Shown here: positions 35,674-44,587 of the stretch, piece after piece
Layout of the letters: each line of letters begins with the position of its first letter
How positions within the stretch are numbered: position 1 is the stretch's first letter
Source: Rhizobium sophorae
GTDB taxonomy: Bacteria; Pseudomonadota; Alphaproteobacteria; Rhizobiales; Rhizobiaceae
Length of the DNA: 64,000 nucleotides
Assembly: GCF_013087515.1 (NCBI RefSeq)
Contig: NZ_JABFCN010000033.1
Location: 1 to 64,000 of the forward strand
Direction: 5' to 3'
The notes under the pieces: generated by a model
What the model was told of the DNA's origin: nothing
The model's database searches: none
The model's input: only the letters and a program-made list of their open reading frames with translations
Program-made: the position numbers and the translations under genes

Positions 35674-37113
35674 ATGAAAGTCACACGTCGCACCGTGTCG
35701 ATCGGCAGTCTAGGTTTGCTTGCTGCGGCCAGCTCGCTCTCACCAGCACACGCCCTTGACGATCCCCTTCTCGATCCCTTCGAGGGGAAAAGCGACTTCT
35801 GGCTGGCGGTCGATGCCTACATCTACGGCTATCCGCTGGTAACGATGGAAATGACGCGGCGGGTGATTACCAACGTTGCCAAGGTCAAGGGCACCAAGGG
35901 GCCGATGGGCCAGATCATCAAGGTCCGCGAGTACCCTGATTCGTCATTTACCGACGTTACCGCGCCCAATGCGGATACGCTCTACACGACCGCATTCATT
36001 GACGTGGGCAAGGAACCGTGGGTCTTTTCGATCCCTGAAATGAAGGACCGGTACTTCCTGTTCCCGATGCTCGACGGATGGACGACCGTCTTCGAGGTGC
36101 CGGGAAAGAGGACCACCGGTGGCGGAGCGCAGACCTACGCGATCACCGGCCCGGGATGGCAAGGCAAACTGCCTGAGGGCGTTACCGAGTACAAGTCGCC
36201 GACGAGTATCGTCTGGATTCTCGGGCGCATCTACTGCACCGGCACGCCGGAAGACTACAAGGCGGTTCATGCTGCGCAGGACCAATGCAAGCTCGTGCCG
36301 CTCAGCAGCTACGGCAAGGAGTGGACATCGCCGCCCGGCAAGGTCGACCCCGAGATCGACATGAAGACGGCGGTCCGCGAGCAGGTCAACAAAATGGACG
36401 CTGTCGAGTATTTCACGCTGCTGAGCAAACTGTTGAAGACCAATCCGCCCACGGCTGCCGATGCAGAGATGGTCGGAAAGATGGCTGAGATCGGCATTGT
36501 CCCCGGAAAGGATTTCGACAAGAGCAAACTCGATGCGAATTTCATCAAGCGTATTCCAGAGGTCGCCTTCGCACGCATCATGCTGCACTTCAAGTTGAGC
36601 GATGGCGATATTAAGGATATTAACGGCTGGGGCTACACGACTAAAACGGGCATCTATGGCAACAACTATCTGCAGCGGGCGTTGATTACCGCGATCGGGC
36701 TTGGGGCCAACCGACCCGAGGATGCCATCTATCCGACATCGACCAAATCCAAGGACGGAGTATTCTCCCGTGCCTATTCGGGGTCCGACGACTATATCCT
36801 CACGTTCCCCAAAGGACAGACGCCGCCGGTGAAGGGGTTCTGGTCGATCACGATGTACAACGAAGAGTACTTCTTCGTCGCCAATCCGATCAACCGCTAC
36901 TCCATCAGCGCTCGGCAGGACCTGAAGCCAAACGCGGACGGATCGATCAACATCTATATCCAGAACAAATCCCCCGGCGTCGACAAGGAATCAAACTGGC
37001 TTCCGGCACCGAAAGGCAAGTTCATCCTGATGATGAGGCTCTACTGGCCGGACGGCAGCCCGCCGTCGATCCTGGACGGTTCCTGGGTTATCCCACAGGT
37101 GAAAAAGGTCTGA
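35674..37113 (+). CDS. Exported DUF1254/DUF1214 protein
   Basis: Protein of 479 residues. A twin-arginine-like leader (MKVTRRTVSIGSLGLLAAASSLSPAHA) is followed by a DUF1254 domain (about 45-180: FWLAVDAYIYGYPLVTMEMTRR, PNADTLYTTAFIDVGKEPWVFSIPEM) and a C-terminal DUF1214 domain (about 370-475: YILTFPKGQTPPVKGFWSITMYN). No enzymatic function is established for this pair; the proteins are exported and often follow stress or catabolic genes. The ATG at 35674 is preceded by a run of seven G; a TTG at 35662 is in frame. It is monocistronic here. Confidence 0.85.
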   Translation: MKVTRRTVSIGSLGLLAAASSLSPAHALDDPLLDPFEGKSDFWLAVDAYIYGYPLVTMEMTRRVITNVAKVKGTKGPMGQIIKVREYPDSSFTDVTAPNADTLYTTAFIDVGKEPWVFSIPEMKDRYFLFPMLDGWTTVFEVPGKRTTGGGAQTYAITGPGWQGKLPEGVTEYKSPTSIVWILGRIYCTGTPEDYKAVHAAQDQCKLVPLSSYGKEWTSPPGKVDPEIDMKTAVREQVNKMDAVEYFTLLSKLLKTNPPTAADAEMVGKMAEIGIVPGKDFDKSKLDANFIKRIPEVAFARIMLHFKLSDGDIKDINGWGYTTKTGIYGNNYLQRALITAIGLGANRPEDAIYPTSTKSKDGVFSRAYSGSDDYILTFPKGQTPPVKGFWSITMYNEEYFFVANPINRYSISARQDLKPNADGSINIYIQNKSPGVDKESNWLPAPKGKFILMMRLYWPDGSPPSILDGSWVIPQVKKV

Positions 37114-37487
37114 AAGTCGACACCGAAAGTGCTAAGTGCGTATGTCCTTCTTCGTGGTTGATGTGGCTCGCCCTGCACTGGTCTTCCATTTCAAGAGGAT
37201 ACCTCGACACTTAATTCGAGACGCGGCAGTTAGTGCGAGAATGCCGTTTGGAGTTTGGCACATTATTTGAGAGCCGCAGAGATAGTGTGTCGGCCGTCTG
37301 AGGCTAATCTCTTTCGAGAAATTGCCGCCATTTCAAAACGTTGCTGATACATTAGCGGTTGGTGGCCGATAATCGCTCCCGCGAATCTCAGATTAAATGC
37401 CATAGGCAGCGTGAAACGGCGCGTTCTCACGGCTGCCAAACGAGATGAGCCCCATTCTGCGAACGAGCATGAAGTGGCGCGAACGTT
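37114..37487. other. Gap of 374 bases, nothing recognised
   Basis: Lies between the DUF1254 gene and the 3' end of the EF-G-like gene, which are convergent. I see no terminator with a T-run, no repeat and no plausible frame. Confidence 0.4.
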
Positions 37488-39449
37488 TCAGTGTGCGACG
37501 CCTGGTTCCTCGCGTGCCCTCACGATGGCGTCCGCTTCCTTGCCGTATAACTCCTCGAAGTGATCGAAGGTCTTGGAAAAATAACCGATGCCCTGCGTCG
37601 CCGAGCGCAGCGCCCGCGCCAGATCGTCAAGTGCGCCGCCCGGAATGAGTGCCCGGAAGATGTCCCATCCCTTGGCGGTTTCATCCCGGTCGAAGCCGAG
37701 AACCTGACCCTTGAGAGCGGAGACGATCTGGACGAGGCTGCCGGAATAGATCGACGGAATGTGAATTTCGCTGCGGAAGACCGGTTGCATCAAAACGGCC
37801 GACCCTTCGGAAAGCGCCTGTCGCACTCCCATTTTCGACGCAGTCCGGAAGGCGTGTTCCGAACTGTCGACGGCATGGTACTGACCATCGAACAGCGTTA
37901 CGCCGACATCGATGACCTGGAAGCCGAGCGGCCCTTTCTCCATCGCTTCGCGCGCGCCTGCTTCGACGGCAGGGATGTAGTTGCGCGGAACGACGCCACC
38001 CTTGACGGTTTCGCTGAAGGTGAAGCCCCGGCCGCGCTCGTTGGGGCGAATGCTCAGCTTCACATCCGCGAATTGCCCGGCACCGCCGGTCTGTTTGCGA
38101 TGCCGGTAGTGAACCTCGGACGGCTTCGCGATTGTCTCGCGGTAGATCGGGCTGGGCATTCGATCGGTTACGTCGATGTGGAAGACATCGGACAGGGTTC
38201 GGCAGAGATCGCGCAGATGTACCGGGCCCTGGGCGCGGACGAGCTGGGCGCCCGTGCCTTCCTCCTTCAAGACCGTTAGGCCGCGATCCGTCTCGGACAG
38301 TCTTGCCAGTGTTTCGGAGAGCTTGTTTTCATCGCGCTCGCTGCCTGGGACCAGGATCCTTTCAAGCATCGGCGTGGGTGGCTCCGTCCATTCAGGCGGG
38401 GCGACCACCGCGTCTGATGTCAACAGCGAGGGGACGGGCAAGTGGTCGGACTTGACTGTTGCGAAGACATCCCCCGGTGCAGGCACAACCGCCGAATTGG
38501 ACCGCCCGTTTGCGAGATGCTGTACGGCGCCGAGACTGGAGCCGCCCAGTGATGCGCCCTGCCGCAGTCCCTCGCCAAGCGCGCGCACGAGCACTGTCTT
38601 ACCGACATTCTGGCGATGATAGGCATGGAAGCTCACGGCGGTCAGCTTGTTTTCATCGACATTGCCCGCACGAGCCAGGCGCTGTCGAAGAACCCCGAGC
38701 GGCGGCGCCTCGTGGCGCAGCGTCTTCATCAGCCTCATCATGCCGTTGCCGTGACTTGCGGCACCGATCAGGACTGGAATAATCCTGTTTTCCCGGAGAA
38801 CCCGCGATGAAATGGCATAGAGGGCGTCGCTGGGCGGCTCGCGATCTTCGATTAGTTCCTCGAGAAGCCAGTCATCGAATTCGGACAGGTGTTCCAGGAG
38901 CTCGCTGCGCGCTTCGTGCTCGCGCTCGGCTTCGCTTTCGGGGATTGCGATCAGCGCCGAAGTCTGGCCTTCCCGGTAGCGCCACGCCCGTTCCGAAATC
39001 AGATCGCAACTGCCTATGATCCTGTCTCCCTCGCGGATCGGGATCTGGCGAAGCAAAAGCGTGTGGTTGGCGTAGTCTTGAAGCGCGGCGATCACGTCCC
39101 TCAGCCGCCCTCTCGGTTCGTCCATTCGGTTGACGAAGAGGATGCACGGCGTCCCCGAGGCTTCGACTATCCGCAGATAGGGCGCGGCGAGCACAGCCTC
39201 CTCGGGTGCCGATGAAACGCACAGGATGCAGGCGTCGCTGGCAAGAAGCGCGTGCTGTGCATGCGCCAACGCTTCGTTGGGTCCTGGCGCATCCAGCGCA
39301 CACCACGCCTCGTTTCCAAAGGTGAATTCTGTAAGCTTCAATCCATAAGGGGAGCTGGATTTTCTCGGCGCCCCCTCCAGGGAGCCGAGCTTTTCCACGA
39401 CTGTTGATTTTCCGGTCTGCGAGGGTCCAAGCACGGTAAAGCAGCGCAT
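37488..39449 (-). CDS. Divergent EF-G-like translational GTPase
   Basis: Protein of 653 residues with EF-G architecture. The G domain has P-loop GPSQTGKST (about 8-16), DAPG as DxxG (about 54) and NRMD as NKxD (about 110). Domain II contains 'PGDVFATVKSDHL'; domains III-V contain 'ALARLSETDRGLTVLKEEGTGAQLV', 'SEVHYRHRKQTGGAGQFADVKLSI', 'NYIPAVEAGAREAMEKGPLGFQVIDV' and 'IHIPSIYSGSLVQIVSALKGQVLGF'. The switch-I effector loop normally ending RGITI is missing. It is shorter than housekeeping EF-G (about 700). This is the rhizobial 'EF-G-like' paralogue type of unknown role. GGAGG lies seven bases before the ATG at 39449; two upstream in-frame ATGs are weaker. Confidence 0.86.
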   Translation of the reverse strand: MRCFTVLGPSQTGKSTVVEKLGSLEGAPRKSSSPYGLKLTEFTFGNEAWCALDAPGPNEALAHAQHALLASDACILCVSSAPEEAVLAAPYLRIVEASGTPCILFVNRMDEPRGRLRDVIAALQDYANHTLLLRQIPIREGDRIIGSCDLISERAWRYREGQTSALIAIPESEAEREHEARSELLEHLSEFDDWLLEELIEDREPPSDALYAISSRVLRENRIIPVLIGAASHGNGMMRLMKTLRHEAPPLGVLRQRLARAGNVDENKLTAVSFHAYHRQNVGKTVLVRALGEGLRQGASLGGSSLGAVQHLANGRSNSAVVPAPGDVFATVKSDHLPVPSLLTSDAVVAPPEWTEPPTPMLERILVPGSERDENKLSETLARLSETDRGLTVLKEEGTGAQLVRAQGPVHLRDLCRTLSDVFHIDVTDRMPSPIYRETIAKPSEVHYRHRKQTGGAGQFADVKLSIRPNERGRGFTFSETVKGGVVPRNYIPAVEAGAREAMEKGPLGFQVIDVGVTLFDGQYHAVDSSEHAFRTASKMGVRQALSEGSAVLMQPVFRSEIHIPSIYSGSLVQIVSALKGQVLGFDRDETAKGWDIFRALIPGGALDDLARALRSATQGIGYFSKTFDHFEELYGKEADAIVRAREEPGVAH

Positions 39450-39481
39450 CGGCATTCCTCCAACTGCCATAAACACAATTT

Positions 39482-39772
39482 TCAGCCATCATAGGATGCC
39501 CCGAACCGCTGCAAGGCGCCAGAGGTGTTGATGGCGGCGCGCTTTCTTTCGACGAGCATGGTCGAAGCATACCTGGCGCGCCGGTTCAGGCGTTCTGCTT
39601 CGTGAGTACGAAAGTGATAAACGGCGAGGTCGAGGGCCTGCATTTTCTGCGCGTGGGCATGAAGAACGATCGTATGGAACTCTCCGGCGCCGAATGCCTT
39701 CCATGTACCGGTCAGATGAAATCCAGCGAAGGCCCATCGGAGATGGTTTAGCCCCGCGCAAAACGTCGCTGC
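39482..39772 (-). pseudogene. Start-less open frame, possible gene remnant
   Basis: Ninety-six codons run open from a TAG (39773-39775) to a TGA at 39482-39484. The product looks protein-like (RWAFAGFHLTGTWKAFGAGEF, then HAHAQKMQALDLAVYHF and RARYASTMLVERKRAAI) but has no ATG, GTG or TTG near its beginning. It may be the 3' part of a truncated gene. No family is recognised. Confidence 0.3.
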
Positions 39773-39998
39773 CTAATGGCTAGGCTCAACAAACTTCACC
39801 TTCGCTATTGCAAGCCTAATCTCTTGTGCACGCCATTCCTTGACCAGCTGCCGGCGGCTTCGTGAAGATCGCTCGTCTAAGACCTCCGCAGTTGGACACG
39901 AGAAGTACGAACCGTGCCGACGTTGCGAGCATCGAGGTGGCCAGCAGTTGCGCCATGCGAACGTTGGGAGCCGGATGATCCATGGTCCTCCCTAGAAT

Positions 39999-40721
39999 TC
40001 AGGCCTGTCTGGCCTCGGTTTCCGGCGGCGGGATTGCGACGCCGTAATAGGGATCGACCCAGACGAGCTGATCCTTGATCGTCGTCACGCCCGGGACATT
40101 CTCGACCGCGACATTCGCGGCGAGACGTTCGCGTTCGTCGAAGATGGTGCCGCTGAGCTCGGCAACGCCGTTCGTGACCCGGCAATGGATGAAGCCGTTA
40201 CGGCTCCAGCTCTGCCGGGCAAGCTCAGCGTCGATCGCTGCCTGGATCTGCGCATCGCTTGCGGAAACGGCGGCGGCCGGCAGCGCTTGCGAGAGTGCGC
40301 GCAGCAGGTCGGAGCGGGCAACGATGCCGACGAGCCTACCATCGGCGACGACCGGCAGGCGCTTGATATCCTGACGCTCCATCAGCCTGACGGCGTCGGA
40401 GATCGAGGCGGTTGGCGCGATCGCGCTGACCGGTGCGGTCATCACTTCCTCGACCCGTCGCCCATGAGCACGGACATATTCGTCAGCGATCTTGCCCGGG
40501 CTGGTCAGCCATTCGAGCAGCCAGGAACGCTTACGCTCGGTGTTCAGTTCACTCCGGCGCAGGAAATCGCCTTCGCTGACGATACCGACGAGCGCTCCGT
40601 TTGCATCAACGACCGGCAGGCCGCTGATCTTGTTGTCGAGCATTAACTTCGCGGCTTCGGCAACGGAACAGGATGTCGTTACGGTGATCGGCGGTGAGGT
40701 CATGATGGCTTGAACGAGCAT
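39999..40721 (-). CDS. Two-CBS-domain protein with C-terminal BON domain
   Basis: Protein of 240 residues. CBS 1 is about 5-60 (MTSPPITVTTSCSVAEAAKLMLDNKISGLPVVDANGALVGIVSEGD), CBS 2 about 92-150 (MTAPVSAIAPTASISDAVRLMERQDIKRLPVVADGRLVGIVARSD) and the BON domain about 160-225 (VTNGVAELSGTIFDERERLAANVAVENVPGVTTIKDQL). CBS pairs bind adenine nucleotides. This CBS-BON type is frequent among FNR/FixK-regulated genes of alphaproteobacteria, and an FNR-type box lies 122 bases upstream. AGGAG six bases before the ATG at 40721 fixes the start. Its molecular target is unknown. Confidence 0.87.
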   Translation of the reverse strand: MLVQAIMTSPPITVTTSCSVAEAAKLMLDNKISGLPVVDANGALVGIVSEGDFLRRSELNTERKRSWLLEWLTSPGKIADEYVRAHGRRVEEVMTAPVSAIAPTASISDAVRLMERQDIKRLPVVADGRLVGIVARSDLLRALSQALPAAAVSASDAQIQAAIDAELARQSWSRNGFIHCRVTNGVAELSGTIFDERERLAANVAVENVPGVTTIKDQLVWVDPYYGVAIPPPETEARQA

Positions 40722-40842
40722 TTTCAACTCCTGAAAAAGGCAGGTTTGGGATCATGCTGGTGGCGCTCTGAAGCTTCGAACGCGTCGGCATTTGCCGACG
40801 AAACCAGTGGGACGAAGGTAACTGCGACGAAAGCGAAATGCT

Positions 40843-40856
40843 TTGATCAGCGTCAA
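40843..40856. promoter_or_regulatory. FNR/FixK-type box upstream of the CBS-BON gene
   Basis: TTGATCAGCGTCAA, nine of ten consensus positions (TTGAT-N4-ATCAA). The CBS-BON gene is the only gene reading away from it; adh ends on its other side. Confidence 0.7.
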
Positions 40857-40927
40857 AATCAAAAAGGCAAGGAAAACGGCGCGGGCAGATGAACAGGGTA
40901 TTTGCCCTTGGGAGACGCGCCGCCTGT

Positions 40928-40954
40928 GTCCCCGCCGCTTCGGCCGGCGGGGAC
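40928..40954 (-). terminator. GC-rich hairpin after adh
   Basis: GTCCCCGCCG and CGGCGGGGAC pair perfectly around CTTCGGC, 17 bases after the adh stop. There is no T-run, so it may stabilise the 3' end or act as a factor-assisted terminator. Confidence 0.5.
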
Positions 40955-40970
40955 GCTGTGCAGCGGCCGG

Positions 40971-42044
40971 TTATGCCGCGGACTGCCCCTGAGTTGCGAA
41001 TGCGCTCGCCTGTCCGGCGATGTCGAGCACCATGCGCCCCTCGATCGTTCCCGCCTTCAGCCCGTCAAAGATGTCGTTGATGTCATCGAGCGGCGCGGTG
41101 GCGATCTCGGCCCGGACGCGACCCTCTGCGGCGAAGGCGAGCGCTTCATCGAGGTCACGGCGTGTTCCGACGATCGAACCACGCACGGTGATGCGCTTCA
41201 GCACCACGTCGAAGATCGGTGTCGGGAAGCTGCCCGGCGGAAGGCCGACAAGGCTGATGGTGCCTTTGCGGCGTACCATACTGAGTGCCTGCGAGAAGGC
41301 GGGCGGCGAGACGGCGGTGACAAGCACGCCATGCGCTCCGCCGCTCGTGACCTTCAGCACTTTCTCGATTGTGTCTTCGGAAAGCGCATTGAGTGCGAGA
41401 TCGGCGCCAACCTGGCGGGCAAGGTCGAGCTTGGCGGCGGCGACGTCGAGCGCGACCACCTTTAGGCCCATCGCCTTGGCATATTGGATCGCGACGTGGC
41501 CCAGCCCGCCGATCCCCGATATCGCCACCCACTCACCTGGACGCGCTTCGGTTTCCTTCAAGCCCTTATACGTCGTGACGCCGGCGCAGAGGATCGGCGC
41601 AATCTCGGCGAAGTCGACATTTTTGGGAAGGCGGGCGGCGAAGGCGGCGGAGGCGATGACATATTCGGCAAAGCCGCCGTTGCAGCTGTAGCCGGTATTG
41701 TGCTGATGTTCGCAGAGCGTTTCCCAGCCGGTTTCGCAATATTCGCAGCGAAGGCAGGCATCGTGCAACCAGGCGACGCCGACGGCATCGCCTTCCTTGA
41801 AATCAGTGACGCCGGGGCCGAGGGCCGCCACGACGCCCGCGGCCTCATGACCAGGAATGAAGGGCGGCCTCGGCTTGACAGGCCAGTCACCTTCGGCTGC
41901 GTGCAGATCGGTATGGCAGACGCCGCATGCAACGACCTTCACCAAAATTTCGCCCGACCCGGGCACAGGCACAGGCATGCATTCAATTGCGAGCGGTTTG
42001 CCGAATTCGCGCACCACTGCCGCCTTCATCAATTTATCCATCAT
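40971..42044 (-). CDS. Zinc-dependent alcohol dehydrogenase, AdhP type
   Basis: Medium-chain alcohol dehydrogenase of 357 residues. Catalytic zinc ligands lie in 'CGVCHTDLHAAEGDW' and 'FIPGHEAAGVV'; the structural zinc loop 'CLRCEYCETGWETLCEHQ' has four Cys; the NAD fold is 'ISGIGGLGHVAIQYAKAMGLKVVALD'. It reversibly oxidises ethanol-like alcohols with NAD and may vent reductant when oxygen is low. An FNR-like box lies 84 bases upstream. In-frame ATGs stand at 42053, 42044 and 42041; GAAGGG nine bases upstream favours 42044. Confidence 0.9.
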   Translation of the reverse strand: MMDKLMKAAVVREFGKPLAIECMPVPVPGSGEILVKVVACGVCHTDLHAAEGDWPVKPRPPFIPGHEAAGVVAALGPGVTDFKEGDAVGVAWLHDACLRCEYCETGWETLCEHQHNTGYSCNGGFAEYVIASAAFAARLPKNVDFAEIAPILCAGVTTYKGLKETEARPGEWVAISGIGGLGHVAIQYAKAMGLKVVALDVAAAKLDLARQVGADLALNALSEDTIEKVLKVTSGGAHGVLVTAVSPPAFSQALSMVRRKGTISLVGLPPGSFPTPIFDVVLKRITVRGSIVGTRRDLDEALAFAAEGRVRAEIATAPLDDINDIFDGLKAGTIEGRMVLDIAGQASAFATQGQSAA

Positions 42045-42127
42045 GACCGTCATCCCTTCGCGATGTTTGTTCGGCGGGATGATGAAGGCGGCGCCCGGCG
42101 GCGCATTGATTCATCGCAAACCGATTC

Positions 42128-42141
42128 TTGACGGCGTTCAA
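42128..42141. promoter_or_regulatory. FNR-like box upstream of adh
   Basis: TTGACGGCGTTCAA keeps both TTGA and TCAA half-sites (eight of ten consensus positions). It is a weaker match than the other boxes in this region. Confidence 0.5.
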
Positions 42142-42291
42142 GGCACACTGCGCATGCCGGCTTGATCTCGTCTCTTGCGCATGTCGAGGTGTGCGGGGCG
42201 GAAGCATCCTATCTCGTGCAACCGCTCACGAAACCATCGGCGGACGCACGACGGAAGTGGCCGCCGCAAGCGTCACAATGTCCTGAACTCG

Positions 42292-43017
42292 TCAATCCAG
42301 CCTGGCAGTGAAGACGTAACCGACGCCGCGTACGGCCTTGATGAATTGCGGTCTCTTCGGATCTGTTTCGATCTTGCGGCGCAGCCGGACGATCTGGGCA
42401 TCGATCGTCCGGTCGAAGGCTTCGAGGTTTCGGCCCCGGGTCAGATCCATCAGCACGTCACGGGTTAGCACCCGGCCGGCATGCCGCACGAAGGTTGCCA
42501 GCATGTCGAATTCGCCGGTCGTCAACTCGATCTCCGCGCCGTCGGGATCGAGAAGCTGCCGGCGGCTGAGATTGAGCTTCCAATCCTCGAAACCGATGAT
42601 CTCCTCGCTGACCGGCTCGGCATTGCGTGCCCAAGATTGCCGGCGGCGCAAGATCGACTTCAACCGTGCGTGGACTTCTCTGAGGTGGAAGGGTTTGGCG
42701 ATGTAATCGTCGGCGCCGACTTCCAGACCGACGATCCGGTCGACGACGTCGTCGCGGCCCGTCAGCATCATGATCGGAACATCGGATTGGGCGCGAATTT
42801 CGCGGGCAAGATCAAGCCCGTCCGTGCCTCCGGGAAGGACAAGGTCAAGCAGGATGGCATCGAACCTCTGCTGGCGCAGGCGTACCCGCATCTCGATGCC
42901 GTCAGAAGCGGAAGAGACGGTGTAACCCTCGCCCTCGAAATAGCGCTTCAGCATCTGACGAATGCGCGGATCGTCGTCAACGACGAGAAGATGCGCGTCA
43001 TGCTGAAGTGTTGCCAT
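42292..43017 (-). CDS. OmpR/PhoB-type response regulator, FxkR-like candidate
   Basis: Response regulator of 241 residues without an adjoining kinase gene. The receiver (about 8-125) has the acidic pocket VVDDD, phospho-acceptor Asp58 (LLDLVLPGG), Thr in MLTGRDD and Lys in IAKPFHL. The winged helix (about 145-238) reads 'LTTGEFDMLATFVRHAGRVLTRDVLMDLTRGRNLEAFDRTIDAQIVRLRRKI'. It is divergent from a fixK gene, and a GTTACA-type direct repeat lies between them. In Rhizobium etli an OmpR-family protein, FxkR, links hybrid FixL to fixK. Position, family and repeat make this its likely counterpart; that is inference. Confidence 0.86.
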   Translation of the reverse strand: MATLQHDAHLLVVDDDPRIRQMLKRYFEGEGYTVSSASDGIEMRVRLRQQRFDAILLDLVLPGGTDGLDLAREIRAQSDVPIMMLTGRDDVVDRIVGLEVGADDYIAKPFHLREVHARLKSILRRRQSWARNAEPVSEEIIGFEDWKLNLSRRQLLDPDGAEIELTTGEFDMLATFVRHAGRVLTRDVLMDLTRGRNLEAFDRTIDAQIVRLRRKIETDPKRPQFIKAVRGVGYVFTARLD

Positions 43018-43041
43018 CGCCCATCCGTCAAGCCGCTGATT

Positions 43042-43057
43042 GTTACAGACTGTTACC
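43042..43057 (+). promoter_or_regulatory. Direct repeat before fixK (K-box-like)
   Basis: GTTACAGACTGTTACC: two GTTAC units ten bases apart, ending 88 bases before the fixK ATG and 25 bases before the response regulator start on the other strand. The same arrangement stands before the second fixK gene (55305-55320). Confidence 0.65.
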
Positions 43058-43144
43058 CAATGGCACCGTCTTTAACACGCGTGGCATCAGCGTGTCACCA
43101 GCGGCGGGTTAGTTGTCCTCATCGACAGCACAGAGGGAACGGTC

Positions 43145-43897
43145 ATGCTGCAGACAACCAATTTTCATCACGCGCTGGAAATCGCCAATGCGGTGCTTCT
43201 CGGCTCCGAGCCGAACTGCCTGCAGGCGCTTTTCAACAAGCAGCCGGTCGAACGTCTGACAGCCGGGGAATCGCTGTTCTTCGAGGGCGACGCCGCCAAA
43301 CACCTCTTCGAAGTGGTGGAGGGAAACCTGCGCATCTTCAGGATCATCTCCGATGGCCGCCGGGTCATCACCGGCTTTCTGCAAGCTGGCGACATCGTCG
43401 GCGTGTCTTTGAAGAACCACTATCTCTACAGCGCCGAAGCCATCACCGACACCAGGGTCCGCCGCCTCTCGCGCAGGGTTTTCGAGGCCGAGGTCGGCAA
43501 CTCGCCGGCGCTGCGGCCAGAGGTCTTTGCCCGCCTTCGCGACGAGATGGCCGCCGCCCAGGACCAGATGGTGTTGCTGTCCTGCAAGAACGCCGAGGAG
43601 CGGGTCTGCAGCTTCCTGCTGAAGCAGCTTCATCGTGACCCGGGCCATAGCCGCTCCAATGCCATTGTCGAGCTGCCGATGACCCGGCTCGACATTGCCG
43701 ACTATCTCGGCCTGACGATCGAAACCGTGTCGCGAATGATGACGAAGCTGGCAAACAAGGGCATTCTCGTATCGGCCGGCCGTCATTGCGTTCGCATCGT
43801 GAAATATGGAATGCTGGTGCAACTCTCCGGCGACGATGACGAATATGATGGCGACGAACGCGGCTTGCTCGCTTACGCTGGAAGGCAACGCCAATGA
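43145..43897 (+). CDS. fixK: FixK-type Crp/Fnr transcription activator (1)
   Basis: Crp/Fnr regulator of 250 residues. The cNMP-type barrel (about 30-120, LTAGESLFFEGDAAKHLFEVVEGNLRIFRI) lacks the N-terminal Cys cluster of FNR, so it cannot hold the oxygen-sensing Fe-S cluster itself. The recognition helix (LDIADYLGLTIETVSRMMTKL, about 181-201) has the E-xx-SR residues that read TTGA-N6-TCAA half-sites. It is therefore a FixK-type activator whose oxygen control comes from upstream, presumably through FixL. Likely targets are the boxed genes from 40721 to 63701. Confidence 0.87.
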   Translation: MLQTTNFHHALEIANAVLLGSEPNCLQALFNKQPVERLTAGESLFFEGDAAKHLFEVVEGNLRIFRIISDGRRVITGFLQAGDIVGVSLKNHYLYSAEAITDTRVRRLSRRVFEAEVGNSPALRPEVFARLRDEMAAAQDQMVLLSCKNAEERVCSFLLKQLHRDPGHSRSNAIVELPMTRLDIADYLGLTIETVSRMMTKLANKGILVSAGRHCVRIVKYGMLVQLSGDDDEYDGDERGLLAYAGRQRQ

Positions 43898-43958
43898 TCC
43901 TGAAATGACGAAAGTGCCGGCATGAAAGTTCCGGAATGCCTAGCGGCGCGGCGCAAAT

Positions 43959-44315
43959 TTATGCAGCGCGCTCTGACGACGCGGCGTCCGGCGGCATCAA
44001 GCGAGGTGCAGTCCGTATCCCCGCCATTTCGGACGATTGCCACGCGCGGCGCCATCTGCGAACGTCATTTGCAGTGATCATGACCACGTCACCGCCCGCC
44101 TCCTTTGAACCGAGGCCGCTCGCTGCGATTTCGCAGAACGCGTCGAGATATTGAAGGAAACGGACTTCGGTTGCGCGAGGTGGCGAGGCTACGGAGAGCA
44201 GCGCGCGCCTGGAGACTATGACGGTTTTCATGTCTGCGCCGAAACGCACATCGATACGCCCGGACTTATCTCGCGCATTCAGGCTTGCTTTGACGACATC
44301 GTGCGGCACTTTCAT
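43959..44315 (-). CDS. Possible DUF1488-like small protein
   Basis: Frame of about 118 codons from ATG 44315 (or ATG 44360, adding 15 residues). The C-terminal half, 'PPRATEVRFLQYLDAFCEIAASGL' ending 'VVMITANDV', resembles the DUF1488 pattern of a helix with a conserved DA pair and a final strand LTAxDV. An FNR-type box lies 106 bases before the start (61 before the longer one). The match is from memory and weak; another frame could be the real one. Confidence 0.35.
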   Translation of the reverse strand: MKVPHDVVKASLNARDKSGRIDVRFGADMKTVIVSRRALLSVASPPRATEVRFLQYLDAFCEIAASGLGSKEAGGDVVMITANDVRRWRRAWQSSEMAGIRTAPRLMPPDAASSERAA

Positions 44316-44420
44316 CTCCGTTGCGCCGGCATCTCCGTTGAGCAGGAGTCTGCGTTGCATGAACGCTGCCGGCCAGTGGTGTTCCCTCTCTCCAAGGTAC
44401 GAAATCAGCACAAAGACACT

Positions 44421-44434
44421 TTGATCTCGGTCAA
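44421..44434. promoter_or_regulatory. FNR/FixK-type box
   Basis: TTGATCTCGGTCAA, nine of ten consensus positions. It is 211 bases from hemN but close to the minus-strand DUF1488-like frame, so it may drive that gene instead. Confidence 0.6.
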
Positions 44435-44573
44435 CTCCACATCATTTGCCGTGTGGCAACTCATGGAACTTGGGGGTTCATGACGGCGTGTGCCGGAACG
44501 CGCTCGCCCGCGAGCGGATGGATCAGCGGGCTGACTTTGACGCCGAGCCGAGATGGACGACGATTTCACCAGT

Positions 44574-44587
44574 TTGACCTAGAACAA
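44574..44587 (+). promoter_or_regulatory. FNR-like box upstream of hemN
   Basis: TTGACCTAGAACAA, eight of ten consensus positions, 57 bases before the hemN ATG. Spacing suits a class II activation site if transcription starts near 44620. Confidence 0.5.
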
